This document shows positions 24,163 to 35,453 of a stretch of DNA of 64,000 nucleotides, piece after piece. Each line of letters opens with the position of its first letter. Position 1 is the stretch's first letter. This stretch comes from Taenia hydatigena (Eukaryota; Platyhelminthes; Cestoda; Cyclophyllidea; Taeniidae), in assembly GCA_036345935.2 (NCBI GenBank), contig JADWOT020001839.1:31001-95000 (forward strand), written 5' to 3'. Position numbers and translations under genes: made by a program. A model generated the notes under the pieces. It did not search any database. It was not told the origin of the DNA and worked only from the letters and a program-made list of their open reading frames with translations.

Positions 24163-24514
24163 TTATCCGTGAAGATGACACCCCACTTCCAATGCAGGTA
24201 TTGTGGATCCATCTCCTGAGGCCACGTTGGATAGAACTAACTGTTCGAGACCTCCTCAGAAGGTCCGCCCGAAGTGATTCCACTGCTACCTCCGTTGTTG
24301 TTGCCAGTCTTCATTCCAAGAAGTCGCTTTATTTGCTGTTGGCCGTACTGCTCCCAAAATTTCTTGAGAAATTCTTAACAGAATCATCCCAGCGTATGTG
24401 AGGAAAGCTGGGAGCTCTTAGCCCCTCGTCAGAAGGCTGTTCAGCTATCCAGATGCCCTCGAATTCGAGCATTCGAGATATTCCCTTCTTCCGTTTGAAT
24501 AAAACGAAGGGAAC
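24163..24514 (-). pseudogene. RyR-like membrane/cytosolic linker exon with frameshift
   Basis: After TGCCAG the minus strand reads VPFVLFKRKKGISRMLEFEG, the family's VPLVIFKREKExARKLEFxG. It continues through IAEQPSDEG and FPHIRWDDSVKNF. The match then moves to another frame (KKFWEQYGQQQIKRLLGMK, the family's KYGxxxxxISELLGMD) and, after a TAG, to YLHWKWGVIFTDN (the family's YQIWKxGVxFTDN). One frameshift and one stop lie inside a single block, and the joint to the next exon is also out of phase. Confidence 0.85.
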
Positions 24515-24748
24515 CTGGCAGCATAGAGAGATCCATTAAGGCTTGGGAAAAGAGTTATGTGAAACTGCAGTCCCGTCGAATAGTCAATGATAGCATGAAA
24601 CTCCACAAAAAGCGAAAACTGCGTAGCTGCACCAATTCGTAACCTACTACTGAAAACGTTAATAAGTAGGCTGATAAATAATATTGTCAAGAGATTAAAA
24701 GAGCTATCCGCCCTGACTTGGACGCAGACACAAGTACATGTGATGATG

Positions 24749-25039
24749 CTAAATTATAAGGTTAGCAAAAGTTATCTCCATACAGCAGGAAATTTGACTG
24801 AGTGAGAGTGAGTTAGCATACTCATATTTTTGTGCTTCCTTGCTGATTGGAGCGGTATCCTTCTGTCCAGCGGTATTTGGACGACTGATGGTCGGAGCAG
24901 GTGACTTCGTCGATGCGGTTTCCGTGAAGGCCTCCGCTTTTGAGGGGTCCACACTTTCTAGCAGCAGTTGTTCATCTTCCGACAAAAGCCAGTATTCCTT
25001 TTTCTTAATAAAGTCGCGAAAAACTACGCAGATTGTCAA
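24749..25039 (-). pseudogene. Possible RyR-like acidic linker
   Basis: An open frame on the minus strand with KKKEYWLLSEDEQLLLE followed by a Ser/Thr/Pro-rich stretch. Its position corresponds to the poorly conserved acidic linker before the membrane helices in RyR. There is no direct sequence match, so the assignment rests on location only. Confidence 0.3.
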
Positions 25040-26707
25040 AGGAAAGATGTTCCAGGACCCCCGAAGCGACTAGCAACTTCGACGTCGGGCTAGAGTTTGC
25101 AGGTGGTCATTTTTGAAACTCAGAAAACGAATGAAAGTGGAACGAGGTAGACAAGATATTCCTTTAGTGGCATTTTTAAAAAAATCTTTAAAGTAATTGA
25201 ATGGCTTGAAGATGATAGTTGATAAAGCGGCAGAAGAAGATCGAAGAATTCACGAATTTCCATCGGGTAAGGGAACAGAGAACTATTAAGCCCTAAATAA
25301 AAGTTGACATTTGGTGAATGGATTCGAGAAACGCACAGAAAATGAATACGTTCAGAGTAAACAGTAAATTTACAGAGACTGACTGTAAGGAGCAACTTGA
25401 GAGGAATGATGGAACCGGTAGCGAAACCTTGAGATCTCCCAACGCGATAAACAACAACAGAAAAATGTTAGATGAACAAGTGTTATAAACTATTAAATCA
25501 AAAAGCGGTTAAATTTGCTTTCAAAAATGCCACTAATCCCATAAAAATTGAGTTTTAAATAGAGGTCTGGGCGTCAAAGGAGAAGGCTTAGTGATGTCGG
25601 CTAAGCTAGGAAACGTTCTAATTTTCTGCAACATAAATTTAAAAAATACCTAGACCAGAGAAATTAATTAATCACGGATTTTTAAATGATTTTCTCTGTT
25701 GCTAAGGCTCCGGAAAAATAGCATTCGCTCCATACGTAGATTAAGGATTTGATTCGTGGAAATAAAAGCCTCCGTGGAAAAAAAATTACCCATTTTTATG
25801 TTTAATGTTTAGAATCTATAGATGTAAAATTAATGCAGGAATTATTTTTTAGACGGGCTTAATAGAGTCCTTAAAAATATTTCCTGAACAGAAATCAACT
25901 AGATAAGCAAAAAATGCGCATTAAATTGCACTTTACAGAATCTAATCTGTTTAGAAAAATTGAAAATAATCAGAGCAAATTATCAGTGATACGGCAATGT
26001 TTGGGAATGTTTTTCCCTTTTACCAAGACCTCGGAATCACAGATCCTTTTCCAACGTAAGTTAATGATAATGACTCTGGAAAATCAACGCCTTGGCGAAA
26101 AAATTCACAATTATGCATTTAATGCATAACATCCAAAAATATTTTAACTAACGCCAGAACGTTTTTTTCTGATTTAGCTCCACAGGGTCTTAAACAACTA
26201 TTTATTGAACAATAATTTGATCCACTGAATGCAAATTAATTAAATAATCAAGTAAAAATACGTAAGTGCCAAGTAGCACCATACGGTCCATAAACAACTC
26301 AAAGTCTTTTCAAAAATTAGTATGGTCGACTCTTTACTCCTTTTTCATCATTTAATCCAAGCCAGTTAATAATATTTAACTTGTGGGATTGGTAACAAAA
26401 ATACTAAATGATTTCAGCGTTTGCAATGACTTTATTAAGTCTAAAACACAGAAAACTATTTTAGAACCTTGGTCCCTTAATAGTTTGGGCGGAAATCCCA
26501 TAATTCGGCAAGAAATTGGTAGAATTTGTGCCTAAGGCAAAGCGTGGTACCGATAAAATGCTTAGTCATAGGGTCATTGGGTCGCAAAAATAACGCACGA
26601 AATATGCATAAAATTTGCATTCAGCGGCAAATGCATTGACACAAAACTATTTTCGCAAAAGACGACACCACTCGTAGTCTTGACAAAGTGAAAAAATTTG
26701 TAGAAAT

Positions 26708-26945
26708 TTATTTTTTAATATGATTGTTAAAATTGCTCACTTGAAGAATGCTTGTAAGATCCGTGCGTTTCTGCTCCTCCTCATTGGCGGCCCCAAGGTC
26801 AGGTGGGTTTGCTTCTTCCTCATTCAACGTTACCGCCATTTTGCCTCCAGCCATCCGCGTCTCATTGAACATCATTGCTGTTTGGTTCCGCTTGACACTA
26901 AACGGTACTGCTGAATTCATCGACTGCACTAATGGTGGTGATGGT
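26708..26945 (-). pseudogene. Possible RyR-like acidic linker exon
   Basis: The minus frame contains NEEEANPPDLGAANEEEQKR and ends at SILQ before GTGAGC, a good donor. In RyR a Glu-rich, poorly conserved linker follows the MPDPT motif, which is seen just upstream at 27.0 kb. The assignment is by composition and position. Confidence 0.35.
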
Positions 26946-26969
26946 GGTGGTTGTTTTAAGTTTTTGAGG

Positions 26970-27160
26970 GTTTTTTAGTTGGATCTGGCATCAACGCGAT
27001 CACAAAACGACCCACAACGGTAATAATTCCCTTCATCGAACGCAAGGCCCGGATCGCGAGACCAATTATGAGGCCTAGGATACCCGCAATGACATCCACA
27101 AATGACATTTGTCGAGGACTGCACCAGCGCTTCCATAAATAGTGGGGGCCGAGGAATGCA
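26970..27160 (-). pseudogene. RyR-like first membrane helix and MPDPT motif
   Basis: The minus strand reads AFLGPHYLWKRW, then VDVIAGILGLIIGLAIRALR and VVGRFVIALMPDPTKK. The family region has AFFSSYW, a hydrophobic helix, then VAELLANMPDPT. A stop follows soon after. The hydrophobic run is long enough for one membrane helix. Confidence 0.65.
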
Positions 27161-27640
27161 AAACCGGAGGAAAGTCAAGTGGCCTCGAGAAGGTTGCGAA
27201 CAGCTACGACCTGAAGTGAGCGATGAAAGAAAGTGAGGCTAGGTTTCACGCTAGTCACCGCTTGTCATGGTAACCGCAAATCCAATATATTGATTGTCCA
27301 TCAGAGAATCATGGGAAAGTGCTGAGCACTTTGGTGGGAAAATTTGATTTCTTCGATTTCTTGTCTTATGAGCACTCAATGCTTGGGTATCTTAAAATTC
27401 ATCACGCTGTCTAGATTTATTGCTTCATTAGGATATCAGCTGTCAATCACGGAATCAGGTAAACTCTAAAGTAGTCACAGTTGTCATAACGCTAAAAAAA
27501 AAACAGAAAAACCTCCCCGACTGATCAGTAAGTTCTCGTTGTCCCCACTAATGCCCTGGGTATGCTGCATTTCGAAGATGGTGTCCTCGGCAAAATTGAC
27601 GAAGCACTCAAGCCCTCTCCTTATTCTCACTCTAGCTCAC

Positions 27641-28375
27641 CACTGAGTGAAGGAAGGTGCAATTCGACTCCTTGATTTGGGGTTTTTCCCACTGGCCGAT
27701 ATTCTCCTGTCCAATCTCAAAGTAAACGCGTTCTATGCGACCCTCCTTGTTGGTGATTTCAATGCGGCCCAAGAGAGGACCAAACGTCTTCTTAGAAGCC
27801 GTTCGAGGCTGGAGAAGAATGAGAAAAGGAGGAAGATGAGAGACTTTCAAAAGCCAAGAGAGGACCAATGCCGCATTAATACCTGCGGTGATAGTTACCG
27901 TATATCACCCGGGCATGTGTTCAGAAAGGTTTTTCAGTAGCAGCGTTACATTAAAACCAATATCGTGAGCCGGATTGTAGAAGCGTTCCGTGAACTCCTG
28001 AAGGTAAGCTTTTCCCTTCAAATTAGCATCCACACAGCCTATTATGTAGGTGACTTCCTCTCTACAGACAGTGTAAATTAAGTGATCGAAAATCGTCATC
28101 CGGTGAGGAGATTATCAAAGTGACACTCGAAGACGTAGGACTCACTCATCCAACAACTTTTGTTGCTCCAAGGCAGTTCGGAACTCTCGATGCAAACTCC
28201 AGCCGTCTTTATTCATGTCAAAAGCCTTTAGAAGGGAGGAGGAAAAACAATGTGTTTTCAAGGATGACCAAGTTGTCAACCTTCAAGACATAACGCTGGA
28301 TTGAATCCACTAAAAGTGTCAGAATTTGTAAGTCCCTTCATCTTTAAAAAGATGTTGAACAAGGTCAAAGTGAGC
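27641..28375 (-). pseudogene. RyR-like EF-hand and U-motif exons
   Basis: Four small exons are readable. 28281-28375 encodes FNIFLKMKGLTNSDTF (the family's FDMFLKLKDLTxSDTF) and uses TTTTTAG. 28146-28225 encodes the first EF hand, AFDMNKDGWSLHREF, ending before GTGAGT. 27909-28061 encodes the second EF region and EFTERFYNPAHDIGFNV, then NLSEHMP. 27641-27808 encodes [20 protein letters not shown], then [11 protein letters not shown], ending before GTGAGC. The joint between the two EF exons is in phase. The joint between the last two is out of phase, and about ten residues of the family are missing there. Confidence 0.9.
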
Positions 28376-28837
28376 CTAAAAACAGAAGGGGAGTGAGAAT
28401 CAGAAACTGGTCTATCATTTTGGCGACGCTCGTTGACCACAGCACACTACAGATGAATTCACAGCATTCAGCACAATGATGGGAGCGCAGGCCGAGAAAT
28501 CGGGCATCCGCCTCTCCGTATGCATCACTCACGGCAGGATTCAAAGCCTTCCCACTGCTTCAAGACTGATTTGTAAGGCATCCGATTAATCAGAAACCGT
28601 ATTATGGAAGAATTTGTATGCTTGAATACGCGAACTCTTCACTCTATCAGGCTAGTTTGATTGCTTCCTTTTCTTGCCTTTTATATTAACGTATACACAG
28701 CCTTTTCGTGTGAATGAGCAATAACCGAAGATCTGATTCCTCTCCAATTGGATAATTACATGCCCCTGTTCTTTTCGAGATCTTCACAAACCAGTTTCAA
28801 GTCTAAAATAACATTATTGCCATCTTCTCAATCAACG

Positions 28838-29064
28838 CGCCCGAGTAGGGTCGGTGAAGTAGGACTTGCGAGTGTGATAGTAGCGCTCTAGCAAGGGCAG
28901 AACGACCTTCCCGAGGAGTTTCATATCCTCGCTGGTTTATGTAAGGTTTTGGTGCCGACTAAACACACAACTCGGCTTATGTCCGCGAACCGTTGGCATG
29001 GCGCCCTTCACATAATCCAACAACTTCGACAGCAGACCGTAGGCAAATTGGCTTGAAGGGTGAC
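28838..29064 (-). pseudogene. RyR-like solenoid exons before a large deletion
   Basis: 28990-29064 (after GTTTAG) reads SSQFAYGLLSKLLDYV, the family's KRFAYSFLQQLIRYV. 28838-28931 reads EDMKLLGKVVLPLLERYYHT, the family's EIKFFAKVVLPLIDQYF. The next recognised exon (28375) matches a point about 1,000 residues further on in a normal RyR, with only some 460 bases between. Confidence 0.8.
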
Positions 29065-29269
29065 CTAAACAGGAGCAAGTAAATGCCAACATTCCTCGTG
29101 CGAGGGGCGAAAATTGTGGCAATAAAATTGGTAAATTGTAATTCCATAAGACCCTTCTCAGGGTGACAGCCTGCCTCGCGTCGATGTCTAGCAGCACCTC
29201 GAACACAAGTTTTCATTGGCTAACAAATTTTCTCTCCCCCTCCCCTTCCCCACCAGGCACATCCGCACC

Positions 29270-29515
29270 CAGCACTCACCTGCGCCCCGTTCGCCAGCGA
29301 ATTGTTTGATTGCATTTAGCGCGGTGGCTGTTGTCGTCGCCGTCACCACTGTCCCGATTTTAGCGGCATCCACCTGCTGATTGGTTGGCTTGCAGGAGAG
29401 ACGATAGCCCAGTACTGGGAGTAGCGAATTAACTCGGGAGTTATGCGGCGGTGGTGTTTGCGCCCATGATCTGTCAGAATGTCGTATGGCACCAAAAGTT
29501 GATGACCACCACCAC
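29270..29515 (-). pseudogene. RyR-like RYR-repeat end, with frameshift
   Basis: After TTTAG the minus strand reads GGGHQLLVPYDILT, matching the family's GGGxHPLLVPYDTLT, which closes the fourth RYR repeat. The match then changes frame to NSLLPVLGYRLSC, corresponding to LLKFLQMNGYAV. A low-complexity Thr/Ala stretch follows, unlike the vertebrate proteins. Confidence 0.75.
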
Positions 29516-30720
29516 CTAAAGGAAGGAAAGATGGAAAGACAGTGATTATATTTACCTTCACCTCCCCAATTGGTCCTTTCCAACAAACGGTATAGGCAAT
29601 AGCAACCCACCAATTTCCTTTAAGTTCTTAAATTTTCTGCTTTCTCTAGATTTGATTTGCGTTGTCAGCTAGCCGTTCGGCCACGTCACTTAGTTTCCGG
29701 GTCACGTTAACCCCGTGAAGGTCTTTAGGAGCCGGAATTAATCCCTGAGGCCTTTTAGTTTGCCAAAGTTAGAAAACCTTGTAAAATTTCTCATTCTGTT
29801 CGGTGAACAAAGCTCTAATATCTAAGGTTCTTGACAAAAAAAGTGATCCGACAGATACAATTTGATGAGAAGCTTCCTGTCCTACTAATGCGAGGCAACA
29901 TCGGTTAAGTGGCCCCATCCTACTTATAAATAAACAAGTAGGTTGAGAACCTATAAGTGATTACGATTACGTCTAGGAGCACTGTGGGTTTGTAGTAGTG
30001 CATGACCACTCAGGATCATTTGGTTTGATCAAACCTCCACAAAAATCAGTAGTAAGCTGGGAACAAATCCCCACACTGTGGATGAACTGTCTTTGACGAA
30101 GACACAGTCCAGTTCCATCGTCCTTGTGGCATACTCCCGAAGGGTTGGTGGCCCATCCAGGAGCGAGTATCGCACGCAGAACCTCTTTTACCAGCTAAGT
30201 ATAGCGCATTTGACCCTAAAGATGGATAGGAATATGTAAAAATGCCATCATCTCGTCCAGTCGGAGAGTGAATAAGGTCGTAACCCCCAAGGACGCGGGA
30301 CAGAAGTTAAAGAGCAAAATTCAGTAGATACACAGACTGATGGAAGCTCATACCGGCAGACGAATGAGTGAACGAGATGGCCGAAGAGATAGTCAGTTGG
30401 CCAGTGACCCGCAGAGGTAGATGGATAACCAGTTAATCCTTTGCAGAAATGAGTGGAAGGAAGGGTATAAGGGGGCGGTGTAGATCTAAGCTGAATAGAT
30501 AGATTGGTGGATTATGCTGAGAGATTGATTAATGAAGAGACGACTAGGTTTAATGAATTCAAGATGGATCTGGGATGAAGAGGTGGATGACAAATGAGAA
30601 AGGCAGTCGAATGGACGTAAAGAGGCTGCAAAGAACCTACCCGTAGGGATGAAGAGTGATAAGACCGTGTGATGAGATGAGTGCGCCGCGCCTCGTCCAG
30701 TGTCAATCAGCAGACACGGT

Positions 30721-30804
30721 CCTGATCAAACCCTGCACCCCAGTAGCTTGACAGTGCTTGGCGAATTGGTCAACCAGAATGCTTAGTGCCGCTGGCTGCT
30801 TAAT
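30721..30804 (-). pseudogene. RyR-like RYR-repeat start
   Basis: After TTTTCAG the minus strand reads LSILVDQFAKHCQAT, similar to the family's [20 protein letters not shown] at the start of the fourth RYR repeat. The spacing to the repeat end at 29.5 kb is filled with unrecognised DNA, so the middle of the repeat is lost or unrecognisable. Confidence 0.45.
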
Positions 30805-31744
30805 CTGAAAATGCATCAAACCAATCACGTCACAAGAAGTGTCCTCATGCCATTGGTCGGATGGTATGAAGCCATCTGAGATGCAGGGGCAGTGAGGTAT
30901 GTGTTTATGGGATAGTAGACTGGTAAATACAAAACTCTACTTGTTTCACGGATTTTATGTTTACTGTAGACAAGAATCATCAATGCTCTGAATTTAACAC
31001 CATTTTTATCAATATTGAGGTGTCAGAAACAGAAAGAAAATAAACAGAACTGCTGAAACGTTCACGCCGCCAGCTATTCTGTTCAAGCAAGTGGACATTT
31101 TACATATCGGGAAAGCTGAACAAATGAATAATTGCCACTTTCGGCCCTAAATGCTCTTTTAAAGTAGTTTGAAGAAAAGATTTTCGGAAACCAATAGGCG
31201 TCCATAAAATCCCATAAAGTGTTGAATGTGAAGATAAATAGATATTATACAGGAAATGATCCATCTAGCAAGTATAGCCATACCACAACCACTCAATCAA
31301 AGAAAATTATAGGCTTTATGAAAAATCCATCATTTATGTACTAAACTTCATCCTCGCACAGGCAAATAAAGTTAGATGTCAGACGTTGATAATTAGTACG
31401 TACTTCAGAGAGAATGGCAACTCTAGGACTAGCCAATAAAAACGCTAGATTTTGCGGTGTATGCTGACATCTGATTGGCTTGCCACGATGGATTATTCTA
31501 CTAACCTCATTGGCAGCAATTAAAACTACGGTTAGAGAGTCACTCAATTGGAACTAGCTTCAGCTATCAAAAGTAAAATAAGGCAAAAATTTATTATTTT
31601 TCAATGATTTGGATCCTTTAGATTAACAAGTGATGGTCGGCTAAAGGGTTACCACAAAATCATATCTCGATTTGCATCAGTCTTCATTAAAAATATCGAG
31701 AGAACAAACAATCTAGCCACAGATGCTTGTTGTAAAAGGCATCA

Positions 31745-31900
31745 TTTGAGCAAACTTGCTAATGACGTTACAAGAGGAGTGGGTATGAAGGTCTCTTGCC
31801 GTTGGTTGGATCCTTGCAAGTCTGCTGCACTGTCCGGTCCACCGGGCTGAACAGAAGCTGCAAGTTTAACAATTGGTGGAATGTTTTGACTAGCTACAGT
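31745..31900 (-). pseudogene. RyR-like block before the RYR repeats, tentative
   Basis: The minus strand is open through NIPPIVKLAASVQPGGPDSA and ETFIPTPLVTS. In a second frame it reads VISKFAQMM, which resembles FINKFAEYTHEKW of the family. This would be another frameshift. Similarity is short. Confidence 0.4.
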
Positions 31901-32023
31901 TTCCTAAGACTCTTGGATCAGTTACTGGTATAATTCAGTAAATGAACGTTGAAATTTAATAACAATAACATATACCTCAAGCAGGCCTCTCCTACAGAAA
32001 TTTTCAATCTCAAGTAAAAAAAC

Positions 32024-32857
32024 TGACCATCGAGTCCCATAGTATCATCTCCGATCCTTGATTGTGCATTCCAATGCGACAAACAGTGATCGGGTGGCAG
32101 TGTACAACCGATTGCCGTCAAACAAGGCAGGCGTAAACATATAACTCCGCATCATATCGGCGACACGAGAGGTTGTTAAAGATGGAACTAAAGAGCTCTT
32201 CAGTGAGGTTTTCTTCTCCTCATTTGCTGTTGTAGACATTCCGACAGCCATTGATCGAACAAACGAGGTATGGATTAGGTTCCGCGTTGCGCCATTACCT
32301 GCCGCTGTGGCTCTTTGCGTTCCACCTGGTTTTGATGCCCTTTCTCCGCTACCCCCACCGCTGCCGGCACCACCACCTCCGGATTCACCTCCACTACTTG
32401 AGTATTCAGCATTCCATCCCTCGTAGCTGTAGTAGGATCCAAATCGTTGGCAGGTGGTCAACACACGTAGGGATACCACTGGCTAAAAGGGAGGAAAAAT
32501 GATGCTTGTGTAAAATATTTGCTAAACGCAGTTAAGCAGGAGTGAATTCGTAGCGACCTCTAGTCCAACAGTACGCATATTCTTGGCGATCTTGCGAATG
32601 AGACTGGTTATCGAAAAAGACTGAGTGTGCTTGACCAAGGCAACGAGAAAGTCGCTAGCTACGTCTCTTCGGCTGTTAGTTATCAAACGGCAGGTGGCTA
32701 AACGGTAGGCAGTATGGAGCGTGGATTCAAGTAGGCAAGCAGCTACTTTGTTTGCAGCAAGGAAGTGAGCGTAGCTAGTGAATAAAGGCAAGACCGAATT
32801 GCAGATGCACCGATTCAATGCCAGAGTCGTGTCACTCGCGGTGACGTTACTCTGTGC
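32024..32857 (-). pseudogene. RyR-like RIH-region exons with two frameshifts
   Basis: 32524-32857 (after TTTTTAG) reads TLALNRCICNSVLPLF, LLESTLHTAYRLA and RRDVASDFLVAL. The family has MALALNRYLCxAVLPLI, DSMLHTVYRLS and QRDVIEDCLMSL. 32024-32482 (after CTTTTAG) begins near QRFGSYYSYEGWNAE (the family's CWKYYCLPTGW) with a Gly/Ser-rich insertion. It then shifts frame to NLTEELFSSIFNNL and RRYDAELYV, and again near 32135 to RLPCLTAIGCTLPPDH (the family's MPCLCAIAGALPPDY). Both shifts fall inside clear homology. Confidence 0.9.
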
Positions 32858-32952
32858 CTAAAAACGCAAAAAGGAGTGGCTCATTGAAGGGTTATATAAA
32901 GACCAAAAGTTGGCCTTCCTATTACCGAAAGTGAGGGCTCTGTACGACCTAC

Positions 32953-33100
32953 GTAATCAAGTAGCGTAACTGCGCGCACATCAGGAGGGAAAACGCGCCC
33001 AAATCGGTGAGACCATAAGCGCGTTCTATGAAGAGTACAACAGCCGATTTGTGCTCAAATAGGAGAACCGGAGGCAGCGGTGATTTATCCGCCCATTGCT
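32953..33100 (-). pseudogene. RyR-like block just after the first deletion
   Basis: The minus strand reads FEHKSAVVLFIERAYGL, the family's PDHKAAMVLFLDRVYGI, then in another frame FPPDVRAVTLLDY (the family's FLPDMRAAASLDT), ending before GTAGGT. In a normal RyR this lies some 1,400 residues beyond SPRY1, but here only 1 kb separates them. Confidence 0.75.
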
Positions 33101-34086
33101 CAAGATTGATGCGTAGTCATTAGGCATACACAAATAATAAACCAAATTTTTCATGGCATCATTTCAAGCTGAATTAGGAGTGATAGAATTCTAGAAAACA
33201 CTTGTCACATCAGCCAGCAACTTCATGTTGGTTAAGTACGAGTCTGTTTGCACCACTAGCCCGCATTTTTAATTTCGGTAGGGAAAAAATGAACCTCGAC
33301 GAGAGCACTCCCCCTAAATTCAGCATCAAGACAAGGGATTACAGAATTGCACGACCTCTCACCGACTCGCTTTTGGAAGCGCCCAATTTGGGAGTGCAAC
33401 GACCCTAAAGATCCTCTAAAACTGAATGGAAGGTGAGGATTGCGGCACCCAATTCAACATAGTGTTCGTTTATTCCGACTGAAGGTATCAATTAAACCAT
33501 CACTACGGACGTTTTCTGCAAGTAAATAGGGATTGTACTTATGCTGATTTAGTCAAACCACCGGAAGGTTGCTGGAGTTGCAGGGCAATGGGGCAAAGAG
33601 ATTCTAATCTTCGCAGCCCATTAGCACCGTTATCCACCCCATGTACTCATTTATTGAGCAGAGGCTCAAAGTGCCTGACCGACAACCCATCTACTACTTA
33701 AGTGTTTTTTAGCAGGCTTCTACCTCCTCCGCTGCTAGTCGCGAGTTAAATTTTATTTTATTGCCGCTACTTTGTTGTCGGAGTGGGAACAGAGTTGCAA
33801 CCACGGAATGACCTCAAAAAAACTATCATGATATTTCCCATGCGAGGTGCGAGAATAGTGTCAGAAATGTTGCATGGCCCAAGATCCCATTGCAATCGAG
33901 ACTGAGATAGCGTGTAAACACGTTACAGATAAATATTAAACCTTTAGAATGCAGACATCACACTATATCACTGGATGAGGATGACTAGGATGCAAGAAGG
34001 GGTATAGACCTGGCAGAGAATTCATGGATTTTTCCCCTTTAAACGACCCGCCATTCAGCAAGTGCACCTTCGCCCCTCTGCCTCAC
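33101..34086. other. Deletion junction region, no RyR exon recognised
   Basis: About 1 kb between the SPRY1 exon and the next recognised RyR block. I see no match to the rest of SPRY1, SPRY2, SPRY3 or the first RYR repeats, which should lie here. Confidence 0.5.
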
Positions 34087-34488
34087 CCGGAAGTAGTCCT
34101 TCACCGAGGTCCCATTCAGATTGAATTGAATAACCGGTCCAGTGAGATCAAGGAGGCAACCAATAACATCCTGCATTTCAAAATAGAACTTCGATTGGAT
34201 GCTGTGGTCAAAATGGCAGAGGGAGCGATACAACTTCGTCGGTTTAGGCCTTTACCTCGCACTCCAGACATGAAAAGCGCCTGTTTTGCCATTCCACCAA
34301 TCCAGAGGTTCTGTCCATCGAAAGCGAAAGAGTACAAGGCCTCCCACAACCAAGTCTACCGACGGGGTGTGGTGCGTAGTCGTCCGTGTTGCCCCAACCG
34401 ATGCCCATGACTGGGAATTGGTGGGTGACGCTCTCGATGGCGTCGATGAACACCTCGAAGTATCATTTGGTGTGCATCGATAAACTCT
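34087..34488 (-). pseudogene. RyR-like SPRY1 exon with stop and frameshifts
   Basis: After CCTCTTAG the minus strand reads K, TGA, YFEVFIDAIESVTHQFPV. The family has KWYxEVMVD, so Trp has become stop at 34463-34465. Then follows GIGWGNTDDYAPHP. The frame next moves to EALYSFAFDGQNLWIGG (the family's DDLYSYGFDGLHLWSG), and then to QDVIGCLLDLTGPVIQFNLN (the family's DDVISCCLDLSxPSISFRIN). The exon ends before GTGAGG. All three frames are needed to read one domain. Confidence 0.9.
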
Positions 34489-34623
34489 AAGAGGAAAACG
34501 ATATGACACGCTGGCATTAGGTTATTTTCGGTTTAGTTTTAATTTCGTTTTTAACAAATTAACTTGCATCTCTAAAAAGGCCAGCAGACGTCGGAGGATT
34601 TTATTGAGTGTGCTACTACCTAC

Positions 34624-34740
34624 CGGTTCAAATTCAACGAGACTGTGACAATAGTTTAGTTTGCAGAAGGAGGTCGCGCTCGGGTAGAAGACTCTCGTGG
34701 ATGAGGTCCTGATTCAGGCGTACAGCTCCGCCTTGCCGGC
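34624..34740 (-). pseudogene. RyR-like N-terminal solenoid exon
   Basis: After GTATAG the minus strand reads [20 protein letters not shown] and [12 protein letters not shown], then TGA. The family has HGVAVRSNQxLICDNLLPGRDLLLQTRLVN. It ends before GTAGGT. The stop lies in the last third of the exon. Confidence 0.85.
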
Positions 34741-34887
34741 CTATACAGATGGAAGGGAGTACCCCGAGGACCTAAAAGATGGAATAAAAGATGTGGTAGG
34801 GGGGTTTAATTCCTCTTTGCCATACCGGATCCCATGAGAACGGGATATAAAGCGAGATTCCATGTAAAAGCCATTCGCTCCACTCAC

Positions 34888-35246
34888 CCGGCGGTCATAA
34901 CCCTGCTTATCCAGCAGTCCAATCAGCGTGTGGTATGCTGAGCCGTGATGACATTCAACGCCTCGTCCGAGTTCGTCACCACACAATGCAGTGCATCAAG
35001 GGCGCCCTCTGCTAAGCTCTGCTGTAATTCGAGACGATTAAAGAGCCGGTCAAGTCGTGCGGGTGCAGCGAATTGGGCACAGATCCCCGGATCAACGCAG
35101 CCAGCAGGAGGTAGAGGTAGTTGACAAGGTCACTAAAATCGGTCACTTCGCTCCTCACCGACGGCAAGAGCGAACTCACGACGACTACGGAAGATGCTAG
35201 TGAACTTATCTATGGTCTCCAACACTAGGCTGATCAAGCCCTCCTC
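34888..35246 (-). pseudogene. RyR-like N-terminal solenoid exon with three frame changes
   Basis: The 359-base exon runs between CAACAG and GTGAGT. Four consecutive pieces match the family but sit in shifting frames: EEGLISLVLETIDKF; DLVNYLYLLLAALIRG (the family's LYELLAALIRG); CAQFAAPARLDRLFNRLE, then ALHCVVTNSDEALNVI (the family's VLHCVLVESPEALNII); and YHTLIGLLDKQGYDRR (the family's IKSIISLLDKHGRNHK). Confidence 0.9.
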
Positions 35247-35453
35247 CTGTTGACGTAAAAGGATTAAACAATGACAGTGGTGGTGCCACATGGGTATACT
35301 GCTAACTGGACCGAAAATTTAAGTAAATACTTATTTTCATAGTAAAGGATGACTTTAAAACCTTAACGTCTATCGCTTTGCCATGCTTTAGCTATCTATT
35401 CTCTTAACTTGTACGCTGAAAGGCCTTACTGAGGAGTTTTTAAACTAACTCGC

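Noticed and set aside
32960..33060. + strand coiled-coil-like reading (AHQEGKRAQIGETISAFYEE)
   Set aside because: The minus strand of the same bases matches the RyR family over a longer stretch and sits in the expected order of exons.
34024..34410. 128-codon + strand open frame
   Set aside because: Antisense to the SPRY1 exon, which matches the RyR family on the minus strand.
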